DNA of 6,443 bases from an uncultured Bacilli bacterium (GTDB taxonomy: Bacteria > Bacillota_I > Bacilli_A > RF39 > UBA660), in contig CANQXM010000069.1 in the NCBI GenBank assembly GCA_947627835.1, positions 1 through 6,443 of the forward strand, written 5' to 3'. The notes below the pieces were generated by a model that was given only the letters and a program-made list of their open reading frames with translations, made no database searches and was not told where the DNA came from. Shown here piece after piece: positions 1-5,394 of the stretch. The number at the start of each line of letters is the position of its first letter. Positions within the stretch are counted from its first letter, which is position 1. A program made the translations under genes and the position numbers.

Positions 1-900
1 TAGATAATTTTGATTGGAACAAGCTACTTCATCTGCATTCGTACACCGATAGTCCATACTGGCATTCATATAATCATATAAAGGAAGAAGAGAAACATAA
101 CTTGCTTTTTGATCCAACACCGAACATTCGATATAACCCGTTACATCTTCGTCACTGGAAGTTCGTTTACCAATGCATGCATTTCCTTGAATCATTCGTG
201 ACAAATCACCAAAAGTTTCAGTTTGAATATCAGAAAGCGTATAAGAAATGGTGGAATTTCCAAAATCATTAATTCCATGACTGCTTTCTTCACTCGAATT
301 ATAGCGATCATCCCAAATGGTATACAAACTAGAACGAACATCATTTAAAATCAGCGTGACATAATGTGTATCTGGATCCATCTTCACAATCCGATAGAGT
401 TGATTATTAAATCGAACATAGTTGTTGACCCGATCTCCTCGAAAAACAAGATCATTATTGACATCATAAAGGCCATTTCCCTCAGTAACGACATGATTAT
501 CATCTAAAACTCTCTCAAAAAACAAAGAAGATTCATATTTATCACAAGTTAAATAAGGTCGCACTTGATAATTTCCATAACGATAAGTCACCGTAATTTC
601 AGAGGAACAATTATCTTTGGCAAGTTTACTAATATCCTTGATATATCCACCATTTGTTAAATCTCGGTCCGTAAAAGTAGTAACGAGTTCTTGATCCGGA
701 TAGACTTCCTTTTCTTGGGCTTCCACATATTTGATACTGGCAAAATAAAGTTCATTTTCTAACTCCGAATAACTCATTTTCTTACCAATAAAATAAAAAA
801 TTCCAAAAATAATTCCCAAAATAAGTAAGATCCCAACCAAAACACCAATAAAAGCATAGAAAAATTTTTTGTTTGTAAATAAAGCCTTGAATTTATCCAT
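1..900 (-). CDS. Membrane-anchored extracytoplasmic protein, N-terminal 300 residues (3' end beyond window)
   Basis: This is an open frame of 300 codons from ATG at 900 to the left edge with no stop, so the C-terminus is missing. The start is supported by AGGTGG at 907-912, six bases upstream. A short basic N-terminus (MDKFKALFTNKK) precedes one hydrophobic segment at about residues 13-38, giving an uncleaved anchor with the rest predicted outside. The exterior part has six Cys in the visible portion, which could form disulfides. It appears to have two modules. The first (about 45-125) has a GGYIKDI stretch and paired Cys (KDNCSSE, YLTCDK). The second starts near NNQLYRIVKMDPDTHYVTLI and continues with DDRYNSSEES and YDYMNASMDYRC. 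The 'xLWRIVxIxxDGTxxLI' style of the second module resembles DUF6273-like surface proteins of uncultured gut Firmicutes; this comes from memory, not a search. No enzyme motif is recognised and the function is unknown. It is transcribed from its own promoter behind rpsD. Confidence 0.85.
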   Translation of the reverse strand, partial: MDKFKALFTNKKFFYAFIGVLVGILLILGIIFGIFYFIGKKMSYSELENELYFASIKYVEAQEKEVYPDQELVTTFTDRDLTNGGYIKDISKLAKDNCSSEITVTYRYGNYQVRPYLTCDKYESSLFFERVLDDNHVVTEGNGLYDVNNDLVFRGDRVNNYVRFNNQLYRIVKMDPDTHYVTLILNDVRSSLYTIWDDRYNSSEESSHGINDFGNSTISYTLSDIQTETFGDLSRMIQGNACIGKRTSSDEDVTGYIECSVLDQKASYVSLLPLYDYMNASMDYRCTNADEVACSNQNYL

Positions 901-925
901 GTAAGACCACCTATCATCTATCAAA

Positions 926-954
926 ATTATAGCGCATGCCATAAAAAAAAGCAA
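926..954 (-). promoter_or_regulatory. Sigma-A-type promoter of the membrane protein gene
   Basis: Read on the minus strand, a perfect TATAAT lies at 931-926 and TTGCTT at 954-949, with 17 bases between them. Transcription would begin near 919, giving a leader of about 19 nt that contains the AGGTGG ribosome site. The -35 element lies at the junction of the rpsD terminator stem and its T-run, so the two signals share bases. The -10 is strong; the -35 matches consensus only partly. Confidence 0.65.
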
Positions 955-969
955 CGATAGTTGCCTTTC
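942..969 (-). terminator. Intrinsic terminator of rpsD
   Basis: Read on the minus strand just after the rpsD stop, GCAAC (964-960), loop TATC and GTTGC (955-951) form a perfect five-pair stem. It extends outward by AAAG pairing with TTTT (one G-T pair). A run of eight T (950-943) follows directly. This is a classic Rho-independent terminator starting one base after the stop codon. Confidence 0.85.
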
Positions 970-970
970 A

Positions 971-1573
971 TTAACGATTGTAAAATTCAACAATTAAACT
1001 TTCATTAACTTCTTGATTTAATTCAGAACGATCAGGAAGTCTTTTATAAACACCAGTCATTTTCTTAGAATCAAATTCAACAAATGCTGGACGATTTAAA
1101 GTAGCTTCTAAACTAGCCAAAATAGCTGGATGACTCATTGAATTTTCTTTTACAGAAATCGTATCACCAGGTTTTACTTGGAAAGATGGAATATCAACTT
1201 TTTTACCATTCACTAAAATATGTCCATGATTAACAAGTTGTCTTGCACCTCGACGAGTTTTTGCAAGTCCCATCCGATAAACAAGATTATCAAGTCTACT
1301 TTCAAGTAAGAAAAGTAGATTTTCACCAGTAATACCCTTCATTTTACTAGCACGTTCAAACACTTTTTCAAATTGTTTTTCACTAAGTCCATACATAAAA
1401 CGTACTTTTTGCTTTTCTTGTAACTGAATACCATATTCACTAATCTTTTTTCTACGATCCGTTCCATGAGCTCCAGGTGCATAAGGACGTTTTGCAAGTT
1501 CTTTGCCATTTTCTAAAGTAGAAAAGCCAAGTCTTCTTGATTTTTTATAACTAGGTCCTGTGTATCTTGCCAT
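971..1573 (-). CDS. rpsD: 30S ribosomal protein S4
   Basis: S4 is a primary 16S rRNA-binding protein that nucleates assembly of the 30S body and helps maintain decoding accuracy. The 200-residue length is normal for the family. The N-terminal region begins [16 protein letters not shown] and lacks the CxxC zinc-binding cysteines found in some S4 proteins, so this is the zinc-free type common in low-GC Firmicutes. The S4 RNA-binding domain spans roughly residues 92-150, from [11 protein letters not shown] through [17 protein letters not shown] to VKPGDTI. The ATG is fixed by AAAGGAG at 1587-1581, seven bases upstream. The gene stands alone, as rpsD does in Bacillus, with a strong promoter, a leader of about 150 nt suited to S4 autoregulation, and its own terminator. 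Confidence 0.98.
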   Translation of the reverse strand: MARYTGPSYKKSRRLGFSTLENGKELAKRPYAPGAHGTDRRKKISEYGIQLQEKQKVRFMYGLSEKQFEKVFERASKMKGITGENLLFLLESRLDNLVYRMGLAKTRRGARQLVNHGHILVNGKKVDIPSFQVKPGDTISVKENSMSHPAILASLEATLNRPAFVEFDSKKMTGVYKRLPDRSELNQEVNESLIVEFYNR

Positions 1574-1723
1574 AAACTTTCTCCTTTCTATAAAGATTTG
1601 TTTGCAAATAAGATCATGATAGGGAGTTTTTCTTCTTACGTTCCAAAAGGCAGCCTTTTGTACTAATCATCGTTTCCTAAAAAACACATTATATTTTCTC
1701 ATTTGCGCTGCCACTAAAACAGC
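1574..1723 (-). promoter_or_regulatory. rpsD mRNA leader, candidate S4 autoregulatory element
   Basis: The promoter at 1730-1758 predicts a transcript start near 1723 and so an untranslated leader of about 150 nt. Hairpins seen on the minus strand are GCTG/CAGC at the very 5' end (1723-1720 with 1710-1707), CAAAAGG/CCTTTTG with a CTG loop (1660-1654 with 1650-1644), and ATTTG/CAAAT (1609-1605 with 1600-1596) just before the ribosome site. A CTCC at 1625-1622 could pair with the GGAG of the Shine-Dalgarno (1584-1581). Bacillus rpsD is known to be repressed by S4 through its leader. That the same holds here is inferred from gene identity, leader length and structure. No terminator-like hairpin with a T-run is seen in the leader, so control at translation is likelier than attenuation. 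Confidence 0.5.
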
Positions 1724-1729
1724 AAAGAT

Positions 1730-1758
1730 AATTTAACATAAATTCCATAGATTGTCAA
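1730..1758 (-). promoter_or_regulatory. Promoter of rpsD, consensus -35 with extended -10
   Basis: On the minus strand, a perfect TTGACA lies at 1758-1753. It is followed after 17 bases by TAAATT at 1735-1730, preceded by TGT, which makes an extended -10 (TGTTAAATT). This is the strong promoter expected for a ribosomal protein gene. The predicted start is near 1723. Confidence 0.75.
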
Positions 1759-1807
1759 TAAATCCTATGAATTTGCGACCTTTTTTATCCAAGATGAAAA
1801 GAAGATA

Positions 1808-1836
1808 TTTACATTCCAAAAATCCTTCTTTATAAT
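1808..1836 (+). promoter_or_regulatory. Promoter of the nucleotidyltransferase gene
   Basis: TTTACA at 1808-1813 and a perfect TATAAT at 1831-1836 are separated by 17 bases. The predicted start is near 1843, leaving a very short leader of about 15 nt. It fires divergently from the rpsD promoter; the two predicted start sites are about 120 bases apart. Confidence 0.75.
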
Positions 1837-1845
1837 AAAAAAATC

Positions 1846-1852
1846 GGGGGAG
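1846..1852 (+). promoter_or_regulatory. Ribosome binding site GGGGGAG for the nucleotidyltransferase
   Basis: GGGGGAG ends five bases before the ATG at 1858. It is a variant of AGGGGAG/AAGGAGG and a conspicuous G-run in an otherwise A/T stretch. It fixes the start codon and lies only a few bases from the predicted mRNA 5' end. Confidence 0.7.
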
Positions 1853-1857
1853 TTATT

Positions 1858-3009
1858 ATGGAAGTTATTGAAATTGTAAAATCATTTGTAGAAGAAAAGA
1901 AAAAAGAAGACGAAAGTATCATTGGTGCCATTTTTTATGGAAGTAATTGTTATGGCAGTGCCAAAAAAGATTCCGATGTCGATATCTTATTTGTTTCAAA
2001 AGGCAAGTATTGTTATCGAGGCCTTGAAACATGGCAAAACTATCGTATGGAATACTTTATGAAACCTTATCAAGTCTTAGAAAGAGAGTGTATGACCGAC
2101 TTCTCAGACCAAGATACCTTTTTACTTGCAGTCTTTGAAAATGGAACCAAAATAGAGGAACAAGATCACTGTTTAACACGTCTTCACCGTCGTTTACTTC
2201 TTCGCAGTCGTGCTGCTTTACCAAATTATCAAATAAGCAGAGAAGAAAAAGATAACTTTCAAAAAAAATACCAAGAACTCAGTTATTTTAGTGATGAATC
2301 ATTTTGGATTCTTTACTATAACTTATTAAATGAACTTCGCATTCTTTATCAAATGAAATATGGCTATACAAGAATTCCGACAGCCAAAGTCTTAGAATTT
2401 TACCAAAATCGTCCGTATGCAGAAAAATACTACTGTGCCATTTTGCCACCCGAAGAAATTACCAATACCATGCTAGTAGCATTAAAAACGAAACAAAAAG
2501 AAGAAGCCCTAGAATCTTTAAAAAAATTAGCCAGCACGTTACACATACAACTTTCGGATCTAAAAGCGTTGAACTTACAAAATTCATTCTATCAAAGTCC
2601 GTCTATTTCCTATTTTAATCCACCCAAAATTGCAGATTTAAAAGAACAAGTAGCAACAGTGATGACCAAGTACTTGCGTGCTAAAAATAAACTGATTCAA
2701 AATGAAGAAGATGCATCCTTTTTATATGCAGTAACATTAGAGCGTATGCGAACACTTTATGAAGTCCAAAATTCAGTCTTAAATAAATCCTTTCTAAATG
2801 CCATTTATTACTACCAAAATATGGATACCATGACTCTTCCCAAAATCGATCAAGCTTTTGCAAAGACTTATTTAAATGCAACCAAAGCAAGTGATAATGC
2901 CAAAAAAATCCAAGAATTTACCAAAGTATATCAAATGTGTACCCAAGATGTTCCCATCAAAGATACGAAGTATTTAATTCGCATTAAAGAAGAAAAACCC
3001 GTTTCATAA
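1858..3009 (+). CDS. Uncharacterised nucleotidyltransferase-fold protein with long helical C-terminus
   Basis: The N-terminal domain (about residues 1-110) is a Pol-beta/MNT-type nucleotidyltransferase. G28-S29 in FYGSN is the nucleotide-binding GS turn. D40 and D42 in SDVDI are the metal-binding pair. E65 in YRMEYF is the likely third carboxylate. All three acidic positions are filled, so an active nucleotidyl transfer enzyme is plausible, but the acceptor is unknown. The remaining 270 residues look helical and may hold a duplicated segment (residues 146-184 and 285-321). The layout of small catalytic head plus helical bundle is like kanamycin nucleotidyltransferase-type and other NTP_transf_2 proteins, but nothing shows an antibiotic substrate. 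There is no signal peptide or membrane segment, so it should be cytosolic. It has its own promoter and lies 39 bases before the CCA nucleotidyltransferase ATG, with no clear terminator between. Confidence 0.85.
   Translation: MEVIEIVKSFVEEKKKEDESIIGAIFYGSNCYGSAKKDSDVDILFVSKGKYCYRGLETWQNYRMEYFMKPYQVLERECMTDFSDQDTFLLAVFENGTKIEEQDHCLTRLHRRLLLRSRAALPNYQISREEKDNFQKKYQELSYFSDESFWILYYNLLNELRILYQMKYGYTRIPTAKVLEFYQNRPYAEKYYCAILPPEEITNTMLVALKTKQKEEALESLKKLASTLHIQLSDLKALNLQNSFYQSPSISYFNPPKIADLKEQVATVMTKYLRAKNKLIQNEEDASFLYAVTLERMRTLYEVQNSVLNKSFLNAIYYYQNMDTMTLPKIDQAFAKTYLNATKASDNAKKIQEFTKVYQMCTQDVPIKDTKYLIRIKEEKPVS
2293..2820 (+). repeat. Probable internal protein duplication within the nucleotidyltransferase
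   Basis: Residues 146-184 (nt 2293-2409) and 285-321 (nt 2710-2820) align by eye with one two-residue gap. Both begin D-x-S-F, share L-Y then (L/M)-R-x-L-Y at matching spacing, and end in Y-Q-N. The DNA is not obviously repeated, so any duplication is old. Shared helical periodicity alone could explain part of the match. Confidence 0.4.
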
Positions 3010-3013
3010 GCAT

Positions 3014-3042
3014 TTGTTTTGCTCTTTACTTTATTGTATAAT
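3014..3042 (+). promoter_or_regulatory. Promoter placed for a leaderless CCA nucleotidyltransferase mRNA
   Basis: TTGTTT at 3014-3019 and a perfect TATAAT at 3037-3042 are separated by 17 bases. The ATG at 3049 begins seven bases after the last base of the -10 box, exactly where transcription normally starts. No Shine-Dalgarno sequence lies before that ATG. Together these predict an mRNA beginning at the start codon. Confidence 0.6.
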
Positions 3043-3048
3043 ATTCTT

Positions 3049-4128
3049 ATGAATACAGAAATTAAACAAGTATTAGAAAAAATTGAAAATAACGGCTTTG
3101 AAGCATATATAGTGGGTGGCTTTGTAAGAGATTATTTACTTTGTCATGAAAGTAGTGACATTGATATTGCAACCAGTGCTCTTCCCAAAGATATTCAAAC
3201 CATGTTTGGAACATCCAAAAGACTTGGCAATTACGGCTCGTATAATTTAAAAACCAATCAATTTAACTTTGATATTACGACTTACCGAGAAGAATACGAT
3301 TATTGCAATCGCAATCCGAAAAAGATTGTATACACAAGTAATTTGCTTACAGATTTACATCGTAGAGACTTTACGATGAATGCTATTTGTATGGATAAAA
3401 ATGGCAAAATTATCAACATGATGGGTGGCGTTGAAGACCTAGAAAATAGAGTCATTCGCATGATTGGAAATCCTAAAAAAAGATTACAAGAAGATCCGTT
3501 AAGAATCCTAAGAGCCATTCGTTTTGCAGGAACACTGGATTTTACCATGGATGAAGAATTAAAAAAAGCCATCTTAGAAGAAAAAGAAAATGTGAGAAAC
3601 TTAACCTCTTATCGAATCAAAAAAGAACTTGATGCCATCTTACTATCTCCAAATTTTAAAAAGTGTTTTGCTTTACTAGAAGAATTTGGTTTGCAAGAGA
3701 TGATCGGTGTTTACTTTCAAGATCCGGTTTATGTAAATGATTTAAATGGAATGTGGGCGCAAATGATTCTAACCAAAGAAATTCCTTTTACCAAAAATGA
3801 AAAAAAACAGATTGAAAAAATCAAAGAAATCGTTTGTGAAAAACAGATTACCAAACAGATGATTTATCAAGAATCACTCTATACAATTTTAGTTGCTGCC
3901 AAAATTCTTGAAATCGAGGAAGAAAAAATTACCAGCATCATCAAAGAAATGCCTATTCAAGAGCGAAAAGAACTAGCCATTTCTTTTAAAGAATTGAGTG
4001 CTCTAACAAACACTTCACCCAAAGAAACGAAAAAAATAGAAGAAAAATTAATTGCTAAAATCTTAGAAGGAACATTAAAAAATGACCTTGAGTCCATTCA
4101 AAAAGAAATTCAAAAGGAGATGAAATAA
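3049..4128 (+). CDS. cca: CCA tRNA nucleotidyltransferase (class II, poly(A)-polymerase family)
   Basis: The enzyme adds or repairs the 3'-terminal CCA of tRNAs from CTP and ATP in the cytosol. Numbered from ATG 3049 (359 residues), the head domain has GGFVRD at 23-28, catalytic D37 and D39 in SDIDIAT, D75 in FDITTYR, and RRDFT at 105-109. EDPLR at 148-152 is the nucleotide-selecting EDxxR motif, followed by ILRAIRF. The later part is a Lys/Glu-rich helical body and tail with no HD domain; total length is slightly short for the family (about 400 in Bacillus). An in-frame TTG at 3019 would add ten residues, but it sits inside the promoter, has no ribosome site, and the ATG gives the normal family start. 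The stop overlaps the dnaD start by one base. A split-function CC- or A-adding enzyme, or a poly(A) polymerase, cannot be excluded by motif alone. Confidence 0.93.
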   Translation: MNTEIKQVLEKIENNGFEAYIVGGFVRDYLLCHESSDIDIATSALPKDIQTMFGTSKRLGNYGSYNLKTNQFNFDITTYREEYDYCNRNPKKIVYTSNLLTDLHRRDFTMNAICMDKNGKIINMMGGVEDLENRVIRMIGNPKKRLQEDPLRILRAIRFAGTLDFTMDEELKKAILEEKENVRNLTSYRIKKELDAILLSPNFKKCFALLEEFGLQEMIGVYFQDPVYVNDLNGMWAQMILTKEIPFTKNEKKQIEKIKEIVCEKQITKQMIYQESLYTILVAAKILEIEEEKITSIIKEMPIQERKELAISFKELSALTNTSPKETKKIEEKLIAKILEGTLKNDLESIQKEIQKEMK

Positions 4129-4751
4129 TGGAATATGAAAAACACTTTGCTTTATCGACCCATTTAATTCAAGTAGCGAAAAAAGAAAATTTAACGCTCG
4201 ATGAATTTATTCTCCTGATTTATTTTGAAGATTCTTTAGATAAAACGTTTAACATCGAACTCATTAAAACTGCTACAAACTTAACCGAAAACGAAATTCT
4301 CACGAGTTTTACAACCCTAATAAAAAAGAACTTGCTAAATGTAGAATCTGCCACGGACTTAGAAGGCAAAAGACAAGAAAAAATCTCCTTAAAACCGATC
4401 TACGACCAGTTAAAAGAACAAGAAATCAAAGAAGAGGAAGAAGAGAAAAAAATCAATATTTATGAAGCCTTTGAAAATGAATTTGGTCGTGCAATTTCCT
4501 CAATTGAATATGAAATTATCGGGGCTTGGATTGAAAAAGGCTGGAAAGAAGAATTAATCTTAGGAGCTCTAAAAGAAGCCGTATATAATGGCGTAACCAA
4601 CCTGCGCTATATTGATAAAATTTTATATGAATGGCAAAAAAAAGGTTACAAAACAATGCAAGAAGTAAAGAAAGGATTAGTAAAGAAAGAGGAAACCAAA
4701 AGTGAACCCCTTTTCGACTATAATTGGTTAGATGAAAACGAAGATGAATGA
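4128..4751 (+). CDS. dnaD: DnaD-family replication initiation / primosome protein
   Basis: DnaD binds DNA and, with DnaB and DnaI in Bacillus, helps load the replicative helicase at oriC and at stalled forks. Residues 1 to about 95 fit the N-terminal winged-helix (oligomerising) domain. A very acidic linker (about 96-108, EEEEE core) leads to the C-terminal DnaD/DnaB domain (about 110-180). That domain has FENEFGRAISSIE, AWIEKGW and the Y-x3-I-x3-W motif Y161, I165, W169, which is associated with DNA binding in the family. The 207-residue length is close to Bacillus DnaD. The ATG shares its A with the cca stop (TAATG), and AGGAG at 4115-4119 lies eight bases upstream, so it is translationally coupled to cca. 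It ends with TGA, the only TGA stop among the complete genes here. Confidence 0.92.
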   Translation: MEYEKHFALSTHLIQVAKKENLTLDEFILLIYFEDSLDKTFNIELIKTATNLTENEILTSFTTLIKKNLLNVESATDLEGKRQEKISLKPIYDQLKEQEIKEEEEEKKINIYEAFENEFGRAISSIEYEIIGAWIEKGWKEELILGALKEAVYNGVTNLRYIDKILYEWQKKGYKTMQEVKKGLVKKEETKSEPLFDYNWLDENEDE

Positions 4752-5373
4752 ATTATTTAAAAACTACCTAAATGAATGTTACCCAAATGGCGAATGTGAA
4801 CTCCTTTATGAGAAAGACTATGAACTATTAATCGCCGTAGTATTAAGCGCTCAATGTACAGATAAACGAGTAAATGAAGTAACCAAAAAATTATTTTCCA
4901 AGTACGATTTAAATGCCCTTGCCAAAGCAGATATCAAAGAAATTGAAAAAATCATTCGTCCCGTCGGTTCGTATACAAGAAAAGCCCAATATATTAAAGA
5001 AATTGCTAGTTCATTAATCAAAGATTATAATGGAATCGTCCCGAATAATCGCACCTATTTAGAAAACTTAAAAGGAGTAGGGCATAAAACTTGCAATGTG
5101 GTTCTATCAAACTTATTTGCAGTACCAGCATTTGCAGTAGATACCCATGTCGAACGGGTATCAAAACGTCTTGGCTTTGCAAAAGAAAACGATTCTGTTT
5201 GGAAAGTCGAACAAAAACTCATGCGTCGCTTTCCAAAAAGTGAATGGAGTAAAATGCATCATCAAATGGTGTTATTTGGAAGATATCATTGTAAAAGCTT
5301 AAAACCAGCTTGTGAAGATTGTAAGTTACAAACCGAGTGTCTATATTATCAAAAAAAGAAAAGAGAAAAGTAA
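4732..5373 (+). CDS. nth: Endonuclease III (DNA glycosylase / AP lyase)
   Basis: This base-excision repair enzyme removes oxidised pyrimidines and cleaves the abasic site by beta-elimination. LSAQCTD (38-44) is the conserved early motif. The helix-hairpin-helix LKGVGHKT carries catalytic Lys119, and VDTH supplies catalytic Asp137. The [4Fe-4S] ligands C187, C194, C197 and C203 show the exact C-x6-C-x2-C-x5-C spacing. At 213 residues it is full length. The start overlaps dnaD by 20 bases if ATG 4732 is used, or by 8 bases if the in-frame ATG 4744 is used. Neither has a clear Shine-Dalgarno sequence, so translation probably depends on ribosomes finishing dnaD. dnaD followed directly by nth is a conserved Firmicutes order, as in Bacillus subtilis. 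Ends against the convergent PBP gene. Confidence 0.97.
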   Translation: MKTKMNELFKNYLNECYPNGECELLYEKDYELLIAVVLSAQCTDKRVNEVTKKLFSKYDLNALAKADIKEIEKIIRPVGSYTRKAQYIKEIASSLIKDYNGIVPNNRTYLENLKGVGHKTCNVVLSNLFAVPAFAVDTHVERVSKRLGFAKENDSVWKVEQKLMRRFPKSEWSKMHHQMVLFGRYHCKSLKPACEDCKLQTECLYYQKKKREK

Positions 5374-5394
5374 TCACATTTACATTTCTCTTTT
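5359..5394. terminator. Probable bidirectional terminator between nth and the PBP gene
   Basis: AAAAGAGAAA (5359-5368) pairs perfectly with TTTCTCTTTT (5385-5394) across a 16-base loop that contains the nth stop codon. On the plus strand the right arm ends in a T-run to 5395. On the minus strand the complement of 5351-5362 gives a T-rich tract after the stem. Only two of ten pairs are G-C, so the stem is weak; the position between two convergent stops is the main support. Confidence 0.5.

Noticed and set aside
1..900. Type IV pilin or pseudopilin
   Set aside because: The N-terminus has a single hydrophobic segment but no prepilin G/A-F-T-x-x-E processing site before it.
1858..3009. Possible MNT-HEPN toxin-antitoxin fusion
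   Set aside because: The head is MNT-like and the tail helical, but I see no HEPN R-x4-6-H motif in the C-terminal part and no partner small gene. The protein is also far longer than MNT antitoxins.
3009..3024. Terminator after the nucleotidyltransferase gene
   Set aside because: AGCA/TGCT is only four pairs and is followed by CTTT rather than a T-run, so it is too weak to call.
3019..3048. TTG start giving a ten-residue longer CCA enzyme
   Set aside because: The extension lies within the -35 to -10 promoter region, has no ribosome site, and is not needed for the family's usual N-terminus.
2681..3572. Minus-strand open frames at 2681-2890 and 3300-3572
   Set aside because: They lie wholly inside the nucleotidyltransferase and cca genes, have no ribosome site or recognisable protein features, and are antisense shadows.
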